NCBI GenBank assembly: GCA_937934165.1
Contig: CALGZX010000018.1
Span: forward strand, 4,038-68,037
DNA: 64,000 bases
Direction of reading: 5' to 3'
Source of the DNA: an uncultured Collinsella sp.
Lineage (GTDB): Bacteria > Actinomycetota > Coriobacteriia > Coriobacteriales > Coriobacteriaceae
Program-made: the position numbers and the translations under genes
In this document: positions 50,980-59,028 of the stretch, piece after piece
How positions within the stretch are numbered: the first letter of the stretch is position 1
Layout of the letters: each line of letters starts with the position of its first letter
The notes under the pieces: model-generated
Seen by the model: only the letters and a program-made list of their open reading frames with translations
What the model was told of the DNA's origin: nothing
The model's database searches: none

Positions 50980-52017
50980 GTGGAAGGCATGGCTCAGCAG
51001 ACAAGGAATGGTCGTTCGGCGAGCGCGGCAGAGGTTGCGGCGCTCGCTGGCGTGAGCCGCCAGACTGTGTCTCGCGTGGTCAACGGTATGCCCAACGTGA
51101 CGGAAAAGACGCGCAAGCGTGTGCTGGCCGCCATGGAAGAGCTGGGCTTTCGTCCCAATTTTGCTGGAGCGGCGTTGCGCGGCGGGTCGTATCGTTCTAT
51201 TGGCCTGTGCATGTACAACATCACACGTGTCGGTAACCTGGCGACGCTCGAGGGTATCATGCAAGCGGCGCGCGAGCACGATTTTGCCGTCACTATGATC
51301 GAGATGGGCGGCGACAAGCCCTATGCACTTGACGATGCCTCGCGCCGCATGGTCGAGCGACCCGTCGACGGCATGATTCTCAACATGAACCGCATGGCTC
51401 CCGATTTTGAGGAGTTTGTTCCCCAGCCGGGAGTGCGAACGGTCATCCTGTCCATGTATGCGCATCCGCGCTGCACGACGATCGACTCCGACCAGTATGG
51501 TTCGTGCGAGCTGTTGACCAATTATCTGCTGGAACATGGTCACTCGAATATGCGGTTTGTGGCGGGTCCGGAAAGCTCGATTTCCTCGCGTTTTCGTGAG
51601 GCCGGTTGGCGCGATACGCTGGGTCGTGCTCATGTCGATGCCGCTCCGATGCTGCGTGGCGATTGGAGTGCGGACAGTGGGTACGCCATGGGCGAGCGGA
51701 TTGCGGCCGAGGTGCTTGCCGGCGGGTCGCAGGCGCCGACTGCCGTGCTTGCGGCAAATGACCAGATGGCGCTGGGCGTTATCGCCGCGCTCGAGAACGC
51801 GGGCCTGTCCGTGCCCGACGACGTGAGCGTGGTTGGTATCGACGACGCACTCGAGGGACTTGTTCCTCACAATCGGCTGACGACGCTGCGATTTGATTTG
51901 CGCGGTGTCGGTAAGCTTGCGTTTGAGGCGGCGATTGGAGAGAACTCGTCTATCGAGGCGATTCATGTGCCGAGTACGTTGGTCGAACGCTCGACTGTTA
52001 GGGACATACGGGGTTAG
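50980..52017 (+). CDS. LacI-family regulator, module 2
   Basis: HTH SAAEVAALAGVSRQTVSRVVNG at about 13-34, LacI hinge, then a periplasmic-binding-protein-like core (YRSIGLCMYNITRVG, LAANDQMALGVIAALENAG, VSVVGIDDALEGLVPHNRLTTL). About 345 aa from GTG 50980 (AGG 5-6 bp upstream) or 342 from ATG 50989; the frame opens earlier but without a plausible start. It is divergent from lacG2-lacE2. A copy of its operator next to its own start suggests autoregulation. Confidence 0.92.
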   Translation: MEGMAQQTRNGRSASAAEVAALAGVSRQTVSRVVNGMPNVTEKTRKRVLAAMEELGFRPNFAGAALRGGSYRSIGLCMYNITRVGNLATLEGIMQAAREHDFAVTMIEMGGDKPYALDDASRRMVERPVDGMILNMNRMAPDFEEFVPQPGVRTVILSMYAHPRCTTIDSDQYGSCELLTNYLLEHGHSNMRFVAGPESSISSRFREAGWRDTLGRAHVDAAPMLRGDWSADSGYAMGERIAAEVLAGGSQAPTAVLAANDQMALGVIAALENAGLSVPDDVSVVGIDDALEGLVPHNRLTTLRFDLRGVGKLAFEAAIGENSSIEAIHVPSTLVERSTVRDIRG

Positions 52018-52031
52018 GTCCTACTCCGTTT

Positions 52032-52169
52032 GTCTCGGTCTGTAACAGGTAGACGGTCAAAAGCGGGCTACGTGTTACAGATTTAGATTCTTCGGAAAGA
52101 GCAATCCTGTTCATCTCAATCTGTAACAGTTAGGACCGAAAAACTCGGCTAGATGTTACAGATCGAGAC
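52032..52169. repeat. Array C: two 57-nt hairpin repeats, 81-nt period
   Basis: Units at 52032-52088 and 52113-52169. In the first, the centre pairs through GTAG/CTAC; in the second, through CCGA/TCGG. The array lies between the convergent lacI2 and lacG3 genes. Confidence 0.92.
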
Positions 52170-52187
52170 AAACGGCCCCCAGGTCGA

Positions 52188-52239
52188 ACAAAAACAAAAG
52201 GCCGGGGGCGGCGCGCTGTGTGACGTGCCGCCCCCGGCT
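52188..52239 (-). terminator. Intrinsic terminator of the lacE3-lacG3 operon
   Basis: Perfect 12-bp stem GCCGGGGGCGGC/GCCGCCCCCGGC followed on the minus strand by TTTTGTTTTTG. Confidence 0.93.
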
Positions 52240-52283
52240 GAGAAATGGGGACAGGTTGTGTGGGCGGGCAGCCCCGCCAGCCG

Positions 52284-53723
52284 CTAGTCCAGACGACGGG
52301 TCTGCGCCACGTGCTTATACCAGTATGCGCTTGCCTTGGGCGTGCGCTTCTGGGTTTCAAAGTCAACGTAGAAGAAGCCGTAACGCTTGTTGTAGCCATT
52401 GGTCCAGGAGAACTGATCCTGCAGGCTCCACAGGAAGTAGCCGCCCACGTTGACGCCCACCTCCATGGCCTTGAGCAACCAGCGCAGGTGCTGCTCGATG
52501 TAGTCGATGCGCGGCTGGTCGTCTACAAAGCCGTCCTTGTAGGGGTCCTTGTAACCCATACCGTTTTCGGTGATGAAGATCTGCTTGTAGTTGGGGTAGC
52601 GCTGCTTAATGTAGACGAGCAGATCGAACAGGCCCTCGGGATAGATGATCCAGTCCCAGTCGGTGGTGGGGATGCCAGGCTTGTTCACATGCTCGCCAAT
52701 ACCCTTAACGCGCCAGCGGCCGGTGCCTTTCTCGCCCGTACCGTTGTGGTGCAGGTCGTTCTCGCCGTCGTAGGCCTTCAAGAAGCGGCACTGATAGTTG
52801 TTAACGCCCAGGTAGTCGTTGTAGAGCGCTGCCTCGCGCATAATCTCGAGGTCCTCGTCCAGGATCTCGATGGTGCCGCCCGAGACGGCAGCCAGGCGGT
52901 TGGCGCACTCGAGGGTGTCGGGCGCGTAGTCGCCGCGGAAGGTGGCGTCGAGCAAAAATTGGTTTTGCAGCACGTGCTCGTTGTTGGCGGCTTTGATGTC
53001 GGCGGGGTCGTTCTCGTTGAGCGGGTACTTAAACTCCAGCGACTGGATGACGCCAATCTTGCCCTTAAAGCCGCCGTTGTGGAAGGCCAGCACGGCCTTG
53101 GCGTGTGCGAGCATCATGTTGTGCTCGCACTGGAAGGCCTCGGCCAGATGCGCCTTGACGCCGCCGGGGAAGGTGCCCTCGATGTAGGTGTTGGAGGCAT
53201 CGGCCCAAATCTCGTTAAAGGTGAACCAGTAGGTCACCTGGTCGGCGTACTCCTTAAAGCAGAAGGTGGCAAAGTCCACAAAGGCGTCGATGGTCTCGCG
53301 GTTGAGGAAGTCGCCCTTCTCAAAGAGAGGAAGCGGCGTGTCAAAGTGATGCAGCGTGACGAACGGCTCAACATGGTGCTTATGGCACTCGGCGAAGAGA
53401 TCGTGGTAGAACTGGACGCCCTCGGGGTTGATTTCGCCGGTACCGTTGGGGAAGATGCGGCTCCAGGCGATAGAGAGGCGAATGCCGTTGATGCCAAACT
53501 CCTCGCACAGCTCCAAATCGACGGGGTACTGGTTGTAGAAGTCCGAAGCGGGATCGGGGGAGAAGCGCCCCTGGGCCTCCAGGAAGTCGTCCCAGGCAAC
53601 CTTGCCCTTACCGTGAGTGCGGGTCTCGCCCTCTACCTGGTAGGCAGCGGTGGCGCCGCCAAAGACAAAGTCCTCGGGAAACTGCGCAGGCGGGTTGGTT
53701 ACGCCAGCAGGATTAACGGACAT
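52284..53723 (-). CDS. lacG: GH1 6-phospho-beta-galactosidase/glucosidase, module 3
   Basis: 479 aa, closely similar to the module 1 enzyme: FPEDFVFGGATAAYQVEG at the N-terminus, acid/base Glu in YWFTFNEIWA, nucleophile Glu in IFITENGMGY. It is the second gene after lacE3, with a 66-bp gap containing a hairpin. The module 1/3 resemblance and shared gene order (E then G) indicate that these two arose by duplication, with module 2 more distant. Confidence 0.92.
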   Translation of the reverse strand: MSVNPAGVTNPPAQFPEDFVFGGATAAYQVEGETRTHGKGKVAWDDFLEAQGRFSPDPASDFYNQYPVDLELCEEFGINGIRLSIAWSRIFPNGTGEINPEGVQFYHDLFAECHKHHVEPFVTLHHFDTPLPLFEKGDFLNRETIDAFVDFATFCFKEYADQVTYWFTFNEIWADASNTYIEGTFPGGVKAHLAEAFQCEHNMMLAHAKAVLAFHNGGFKGKIGVIQSLEFKYPLNENDPADIKAANNEHVLQNQFLLDATFRGDYAPDTLECANRLAAVSGGTIEILDEDLEIMREAALYNDYLGVNNYQCRFLKAYDGENDLHHNGTGEKGTGRWRVKGIGEHVNKPGIPTTDWDWIIYPEGLFDLLVYIKQRYPNYKQIFITENGMGYKDPYKDGFVDDQPRIDYIEQHLRWLLKAMEVGVNVGGYFLWSLQDQFSWTNGYNKRYGFFYVDFETQKRTPKASAYWYKHVAQTRRLD

Positions 53724-53746
53724 AATGATCCAATCGTCTAGATCGA

Positions 53747-53780
53747 AGGGCCAGCCGGCTGTGGATGGTCGGCTGGCCCT
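53747..53780 (-). promoter_or_regulatory. Intercistronic hairpin, lacE3-lacG3
   Basis: AGGGCCAGCCG/CGGCTGGCCCT, 11 bp perfect, without a U-tract. It is in the same position as the module 1 hairpin. Confidence 0.45.
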
Positions 53781-53789
53781 GGGCGTTAC

Positions 53790-55565
53790 TTACTTCGAAA
53801 GCTGTTCACTCACGAAGGCGAGAGACTTGTCGCCGTTCTGGGAGAGCTCGATGTACTGCTTTCCGCGGCAGGCGACGCACTTGTTGCCCACGCGCTCGCA
53901 GTCCTTTTGCAGGTCGGCCAGGTAGCTGGCAGCCTGCGGGGCCAGGACGACCAGGTCAAAGTCGGGGAGCATGTCCACGTGGTTGCCATATGCCTCGGCA
54001 GCGGTTTCAAGATTGATGCCGCGCTCCTTGGCAGCCTTGGCCAGCGCGTTGGCGAGCAGGCCCGAGGTACCGCCACCCTGGCAGAGCACGAGTACGCGCT
54101 TGCCGTTAAGGTCGCTGGCGGTCGTTGCCTCGGCAGCGGATGCTGCAGAAGCGGCGGGGGCATCGGCCTTCACGGCCTCGGCAGCAGCGCCGGCGGCAAC
54201 GCTCTTGGCATCGGCCTTGCCCTGGAAGGCATCGTTGAGCTTGGCGGCCTTCTCGGCGTTCTTGGCGGCGAGCTCCTCCTGGGAGATCTCGGCCTCCTCG
54301 GCGCACTTCTGGGCGTCATAGGCACGGAAGAACGGATAGTACAGGGCAAAGTCGACGACCAGGATGATGGCGAGCATCACAAAGGCGAGCGGCTGGAAGC
54401 CCAGGCCCATGATGGTGCCGATGGGGCCGGGGACGGTCCAAGGCAGGGTGTACATAAAGCCGTTCATGCCCAAGAAGTCGATAAAGATCTTGAGGATCCA
54501 GATGTTGGCGATCGGAGCAAAGACAAACGGGACAAAGAAGACGGGGTTGAGCACGATGGGTGCGGCGAACAGCAGCGGCTCGTTGACGGCAAAGCAGACG
54601 GGGACGATGGCGGCCTTACCGACGGCGCGCATCTCCTGAGACTTGGCCAGGAAGCAGAACATAAAGACCAGGACGAGCGTGGCGCCGGTGCCGCCCATGC
54701 AGACGACGAAGTACTGGGCACCCTGGGTCAGGACAGCAGAAGCGTGCTGGCCGGCCTGGAACGCAGCCAGGTTGTCGGTCATGTTGGCAACGAGAGCGGC
54801 GGCGATGGCGGGCTCGACGATCGAGGGGCCGTGGACGCCCACGAACCAGAAGAGGCTCATGGCGCCGTAGATCACAGCGAGGCCGATGTAGCCATCGGCA
54901 GCGGTGAACAGGGGCTGGAACACCTGGATGACACCCTGGGCAAAGCAGAAGCCAAAAGCAGCGCGGAAGACGATGTCAAAAACCCAAAAGACGGTGATGC
55001 AGACGGAGAAGGGGATGATGTCCTTGAAGGTCTGCGAGATGTTGGGCGGAACCTGCTCGGGCATCTTGACGGTGATGTTGCGCTTAATGAAGAACTTGTA
55101 GATAATGCCGGTCACAAACGCAGCGATGAAAGCGGTCAGCAGGCCCTTGGAACCAAGGTAGGTGGTGTTGAAACCGCTGGCAGCGTCCGTGGCGATGGTG
55201 TCGCTCGAAAGGAGCAAGAAGCCGATGATGGCCGCGCACATGCACGAGATGAAGTTGATCTGGTTGTTCTTGGGCAGATCGCGGTTCTGAGCGTCGGCGA
55301 AGTGCTTGGCCGTGGTGGCGGCGCAGGCGATGGCCAGGATGCCCATGGAGTAGTTGTAGCACTTCCACAGGGCGTTGTTGATGTCATCGGGCCAGTAGAA
55401 ACCCCAGATGTTGGGGACCGAGGCTACCAGGCAGAAGATGGACGAGAAGATGATGATGGGGATGACGGAGATAAAGCCGTCGCGGATCGCCTTGAGGTAC
55501 TTGTTGCGGGCGATCGCGTTGAAAAAGGGCTGGCCCTTTTCGATGATGGCGATGAGTTGCTCCAT
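53790..55565 (-). CDS. lacE: PTS lactose-type EIICB transporter, module 3
   Basis: 591 aa. The EIIC part shows FWFVGVHGPSIVEPA, CFAVNEPLLFAAP and MNGFMYTLPWTVPGP; the EIIB phosphocysteine is in VLVLCQGGGTSGLLAN, a loop that differs from the CAGAGTSA of the other two. The Ala-rich linker (about 440-495) joins the domains. It is the first gene of the module, divergent from lacI3. Sequence differences in both domains suggest a substrate different from modules 1 and 2. Confidence 0.94.
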   Translation of the reverse strand: MEQLIAIIEKGQPFFNAIARNKYLKAIRDGFISVIPIIIFSSIFCLVASVPNIWGFYWPDDINNALWKCYNYSMGILAIACAATTAKHFADAQNRDLPKNNQINFISCMCAAIIGFLLLSSDTIATDAASGFNTTYLGSKGLLTAFIAAFVTGIIYKFFIKRNITVKMPEQVPPNISQTFKDIIPFSVCITVFWVFDIVFRAAFGFCFAQGVIQVFQPLFTAADGYIGLAVIYGAMSLFWFVGVHGPSIVEPAIAAALVANMTDNLAAFQAGQHASAVLTQGAQYFVVCMGGTGATLVLVFMFCFLAKSQEMRAVGKAAIVPVCFAVNEPLLFAAPIVLNPVFFVPFVFAPIANIWILKIFIDFLGMNGFMYTLPWTVPGPIGTIMGLGFQPLAFVMLAIILVVDFALYYPFFRAYDAQKCAEEAEISQEELAAKNAEKAAKLNDAFQGKADAKSVAAGAAAEAVKADAPAASAASAAEATTASDLNGKRVLVLCQGGGTSGLLANALAKAAKERGINLETAAEAYGNHVDMLPDFDLVVLAPQAASYLADLQKDCERVGNKCVACRGKQYIELSQNGDKSLAFVSEQLSK

Positions 55566-55626
55566 GCAATGCTCCTAAGAGTCGGTGGGTTAGCAACGAT
55601 GGTAGCTTTTGGCGTTCGGTTGCCAA

Positions 55627-55644
55627 AATGTTGACGTTGCCATT
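55627..55644. promoter_or_regulatory. LacI3 operator, proximal to lacE3
   Basis: AATGTTGACGTTGCCATT, the reverse orientation of the AATGGCAACGTTAACATT operator at 55747-55764. Confidence 0.78.
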
Positions 55645-55746
55645 TTGCGACACAAAAAAAGACGCGAACCGGTGGTTCCTGTGCCTGCGAACCATCGATT
55701 TCTTACGCGTAAACATTTGAGCCGCCCGGTGGCTCTGTGTTTGCAC

Positions 55747-55764
55747 AATGGCAACGTTAACATT
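55747..55764. promoter_or_regulatory. LacI3 operator, central
   Basis: AATGGCAACGTTAACATT. A third, weaker copy AATGGCATCGTTGACAT at 55892-55908 lies at the lacI3 start and suggests autoregulation. Confidence 0.78.
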
Positions 55765-55800
55765 TGGTCGACAAAAGCCGTTCGGGGAAGCAAAAATGTC

Positions 55801-55831
55801 GGTGAACGGTAGGTTTTGGGTGGTGAGCGTA
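55801..55831. promoter_or_regulatory. LytTR-like direct repeat, lac module 3
   Basis: GGTGAACGGT (55801-55810) and GGTGAGCGTA (55822-55831), 21 bp apart. Confidence 0.55.
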
Positions 55832-55922
55832 TGGTGGGGGAGGCGTTGGATATACTTGAAGGCGTTAAAAATGACTGCGCAGGGTGCCACCAATGGCATC
55901 GTTGACATAGAAAGATCGACCT

Positions 55923-56927
55923 ATGGCCGCTGTTAAAAAATCGGTTTCCGTTAAGGATGTGGCGCGTCTCGCGGGCGTCTCGGAGCAGACGGTCTCGCGC
56001 ACCGTGCACGATTCGCCCAGCGTGCGCCCCGAGACCAAGGAACGCGTGCGTGCCGCCATGCGCGAGCTGGGGTATCGCCCCAATTTTGCCGGTCGATCGC
56101 TGCGCCGTGGCAGGTTTAAGACCGTCGGCGTCGCCATGTTCAACATTACCGGTACCGGCAACCTCGACCGTATGGAGGGCTTTGCCGCCGCGGCCGACAA
56201 ACATGGCTATGCCATCACCCTCACTAAAGTAGACGGGCATCCGTATACCCTCGAGAGCGCATCGTCACGCATGAGCGCGCTGCCGGTAGACGGTATGGTC
56301 GTGATCATGAACCGCATGCCGGCAGACTTTGGCACTTTTGAGCCGCTGCCCGGTATGCAGACGGTGCTCGTTACCATGCTGGAGCACCCGCTCTGTTCAA
56401 CGGTCGATAACGACCAGTTCGATTGCTCGCGTCAAGTTGTCGAGTACTTGCTGGGGCGGGGGCACAAGACTGTGCACTTTATCTCATGCCCCGAGCGCTC
56501 GCTTTCGGGCATGCGGCGCGAGGAAGGCTGGCGCGAGACATTGCGCGCGCATGGCATTGAGCCCCCGCAGCTCGTGCGCGGCGACTGGACGGCACAGAGC
56601 GGATATGCCGCAGGCCAGGCTCTGGCGGATGATCCGACCTGTACTGCCATCTATGCCTCCAACGATGCCATGGCATATGGCTGCATTCGCGGGCTCGAGT
56701 CGCGCGGAAAGCACGTGCCCGAGGATGTGAGCGTGGTGGGTGTTGATGACAGCCTGGGCGATATCGTGCCCGATTGTCGCCTGACCACGGTGCGCTTTGA
56801 CAACAAGCGCGTCGGCATGTGGGCGGTTGACAAGATTGCCGGCGCTGAGGGCGTTGAACCCGGTGTGGAGCACATGCTGTTTCCGGGCGTGCTCGTCGAG
56901 GGCGATACGGTGCGCGATTGGCGCTAG
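55923..56927 (+). CDS. LacI-family regulator, module 3
   Basis: 334 aa. HTH VSVKDVARLAGVSEQTVSRTVHD (about 8-30), hinge, and core domain (FKTVGVAMFNITGTG, YASNDAMAYGCIRGLESRG, VSVVGVDDSLGDIVPDCRLTTV). It is similar to LacI2 in the core but has a different recognition helix and operator. It is divergent from lacE3-lacG3. An operator-like sequence overlaps its ribosome binding region. Confidence 0.93.
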   Translation: MAAVKKSVSVKDVARLAGVSEQTVSRTVHDSPSVRPETKERVRAAMRELGYRPNFAGRSLRRGRFKTVGVAMFNITGTGNLDRMEGFAAAADKHGYAITLTKVDGHPYTLESASSRMSALPVDGMVVIMNRMPADFGTFEPLPGMQTVLVTMLEHPLCSTVDNDQFDCSRQVVEYLLGRGHKTVHFISCPERSLSGMRREEGWRETLRAHGIEPPQLVRGDWTAQSGYAAGQALADDPTCTAIYASNDAMAYGCIRGLESRGKHVPEDVSVVGVDDSLGDIVPDCRLTTVRFDNKRVGMWAVDKIAGAEGVEPGVEHMLFPGVLVEGDTVRDWR

Positions 56928-56987
56928 AGCGCGGGTCTGTTTGGGTTTCCGTTAATTGTGTTCGATATTGTTCAGATTGGTTTAAAA

Positions 56988-57018
56988 ACCGTTCACGGGC
57001 GAAAAGTGACCGTCCATA
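56988..57018. promoter_or_regulatory. LytTR-like direct repeat upstream of lacF
   Basis: ACCGTTCACG (56988) and ACCGTCCATA (57009), 21 bp apart, in the opposite orientation to the other sites. Confidence 0.5.
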
Positions 57019-57141
57019 GCTCGAAATTACGTTTTGCGCTGTTCTTTTTTGTTTGAATGTTATTGTTTCTGACATACACAACGCAGCGCGTATGCCCGGA
57101 CGCGATGCTCTCCATTGGTTCATATGTGAAAGGAACGCAAC

Positions 57142-57480
57142 ATGGCAACCAAAGAAGAAATCTCGATGGTTGGATTCGAGATTGTCGCATACGCAGGTGA
57201 CGCCCAGACCGATCTGCTTGCAGCGCTCGATGCTGCTCGCGAGGGTGACTTTGAGAAGGCCGAGCAGCTGCACAAGGATGCCAGCGATGCACTCATCGGT
57301 GCCCACGACACGCAGACCAAGCTGCTTTCGCAGGAGGCCGGCGGTGGCGAGATGGAGATGACCTTCATCATGGCTCACGCTCAGGACACCCTCATGACCA
57401 CTATGATTCTGGAGAAGCAGGCCCGCTTTACCATCGATGCCTACAAGCGCATTGCCGAGCTCGAGGCCAAGCTCGCCTAA
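57142..57480 (+). CDS. lacF: PTS lactose/cellobiose-type EIIA
   Basis: 112-aa helical phosphocarrier that passes phosphate from HPr to the lactose EIIB domains. The active His is in the C-terminal block EMTFIMAHAQDTLMTTMI; the N-terminal EEISMVGFEIVAYAGDAQTD is typical. It is monocistronic, with its own regulatory region and terminator. Because none of the three LacE modules has its own EIIA, this single protein probably serves all of them. AAAGGAA precedes the ATG. Confidence 0.94.
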   Translation: MATKEEISMVGFEIVAYAGDAQTDLLAALDAAREGDFEKAEQLHKDASDALIGAHDTQTKLLSQEAGGGEMEMTFIMAHAQDTLMTTMILEKQARFTIDAYKRIAELEAKLA

Positions 57481-57508
57481 CGAGCCCTCACAACCAAGCC
57501 CCTTTCCA

Positions 57509-57542
57509 AAAGCCCTGCCGCTACCCGCGGCAGGGCTTTTTT
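57509..57542 (+). terminator. Intrinsic terminator of lacF
   Basis: AAGCCCTGCCGC/GCGGCAGGGCTT stem followed by TTTTT. Confidence 0.92.
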
Positions 57543-57572
57543 CTGTCCTCCTCCCCGCAACTCATCCCGAGA

Positions 57573-57618
57573 TAGTCATTGGGGACGTTCTTAAACGACT
57601 AGTCATTGGGGACAGTCT
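57573..57618. repeat. Direct repeat AGTCATTGGGGAC (two copies)
   Basis: AGTCATTGGGGACGTTC (57574) and AGTCATTGGGGACAGTC (57601), separated by TTAAACGACT. A single inverted copy occurs at 39746-39769 after the orphan EIIB gene. Confidence 0.7.
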
Positions 57619-57706
57619 TGGTGCGCTCCGTTCGTCCTCCCGTTCGATTTTTGCTCGGTGGGTATACTTCCTTTCGCATTAAACGCCGGACTGAGGAGGT
57701 ATCCAA

Positions 57707-58720
57707 ATGCCGGATAACGGGTCAATACAAAAAAGAGGCGCGCACGAGATGGCTCATGGGCGTCCTGTCCAGATAACCGAGCACACGACGGTAACCGAGC
57801 TGCAGCCCAGCCTGTCCGATGTCGTGTGCGCAAACAAAAAGCTGCAGATTGGCTTTATCGTTGCGCTCGTGGTGCTGGCGCTGCTGTCGGGCTTTGTGGC
57901 TCGTCCGCATTTCGCCGATACCAAAACTTGGGACTCCACCATCGAGGTCATCGACCAAAAGAAAGGCAACGTTTTGGCGCTCACGACCTCGTGCGTGGCG
58001 CTGTCTGCGGGCATTACCGCGCTGCCGGGTGATACGGGAACGCCGGTTGCCGAGCAGCTCGCGCAGCTTTCAGGCAACCTTGGTATCGTGCTTACCGTGC
58101 TATACCTAGAGAAATATTTGCTCACGATTTTGTGGTCGGTTGGCCTGGGCATCTTAATCCCGTTTGCATTGGTGCTCTTTGCGGTGTCGCTCGGCATTCA
58201 CGGGCGCTGGAGCACGAGCACTGTCCTGCGCCGTGTGGCGACACGCGTGCTGGTGGTTGCCGTGATCGGCATGGCGCTCGTGCCCGCGAGCGTATGGGTG
58301 TCGCAGAAGGTCGATGAAACGTATCGAGTGAGCATCGAGGCGGCCGAGCAAAAGGCGGCCGACGCTGCGAGTGCGGCAGATAGCGATAGCTCCAAAACAA
58401 GCAAGAAAAAGACCGAGTCCGCAGAGCCCAAGAACGTGCTTGAGCAGCTTGCCGACGGCGCCTCGGGTCTCGTCGCGTCGGTGACCAGCGGCGCCAAGCA
58501 GATGACCGACGAGATTGTGCAGCAGGTGACCGACCTAATCGAAGGCGTCATCGTGATGATCGTGACTTCGTGCGTGATTCCATTGCTGGTGCTCGCAGCG
58601 TTTCTGTGGCTGGGTCACGTATTGCTGGGGATTGATATTTCCGGCCCGGCGAACTATTTGACGGGCCGCTTTCTGAGTGCTCCGTCCAAGCACGCCAAAA
58701 AGGGTGGGCAGTTCGAGTAG
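57707..58720 (+). CDS. Multi-pass membrane protein of unknown function
   Basis: 337 aa with hydrophobic segments near 45-65, 122-165, 180-205 and 285-312. An Ala/Ser/Lys-rich, coiled-coil-like soluble stretch (about 210-265) lies between the third and last. The start is well supported by GAGGAGG 8 bp upstream, with a TATACT -10 at 57663. No family was recognised. It lies within the lac region between lacF and lacAB but has its own promoter and terminator, so a link to lactose use is not evident. Confidence 0.8.
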   Translation: MPDNGSIQKRGAHEMAHGRPVQITEHTTVTELQPSLSDVVCANKKLQIGFIVALVVLALLSGFVARPHFADTKTWDSTIEVIDQKKGNVLALTTSCVALSAGITALPGDTGTPVAEQLAQLSGNLGIVLTVLYLEKYLLTILWSVGLGILIPFALVLFAVSLGIHGRWSTSTVLRRVATRVLVVAVIGMALVPASVWVSQKVDETYRVSIEAAEQKAADAASAADSDSSKTSKKKTESAEPKNVLEQLADGASGLVASVTSGAKQMTDEIVQQVTDLIEGVIVMIVTSCVIPLLVLAAFLWLGHVLLGIDISGPANYLTGRFLSAPSKHAKKGGQFE

Positions 58721-58756
58721 CTAAAACAGCTGTATATACCGGGGCATACCGCCGAA

Positions 58757-58797
58757 GGGCGGCCGAGATGCGTTCTCGGCCGCCCTCTTTGTTTGTT
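58757..58797 (+). terminator. Intrinsic terminator of the membrane protein gene
   Basis: GGGCGGCCGAGA/TCTCGGCCGCCC, followed by TCTTTGTTTG. Confidence 0.88.
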
Positions 58798-58826
58798 GAA
58801 CACATGGGCGCTACGTCCGCGCCGGG

Positions 58827-58857
58827 CCCAAACGGTCAGCAATCATCCGTGAACGGT
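58827..58857. promoter_or_regulatory. LytTR-like direct repeat upstream of lacAB
   Basis: CCCAAACGGT (58827) and CGTGAACGGT (58848), 21 bp apart. AT-rich LacR-like strings follow up to 58930. Confidence 0.5.
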
Positions 58858-59028
58858 ATTTGTTCAAAAAAGAACAAAGATAAACAAATAGTTGTTGCAG
58901 TTGCTGTTCGAATGTGTTCAAATAAACATGAACAGTGAAGAACCGCACATTCAGATGCCCGGACCTGAACGCGATTCAACACTTCCAAACAGGAACTACG
59001 CACCTGCGTATCTCTCAAGGAGGATGTC

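Noticed and set aside
41974..52169. The 57-nt repeat arrays as CRISPR
   Set aside because: The repeated unit is itself a full palindrome longer than CRISPR repeats, the intervening segments are only about 24 nt and partly alike, and no cas genes are nearby.
28291..58857. The GGTGAACGGT motifs as CcpA cre sites
   Set aside because: cre sites are internally palindromic (TGWNANCGNTNWCA). These 10-mers are not, and they occur as 21-bp-spaced direct pairs.
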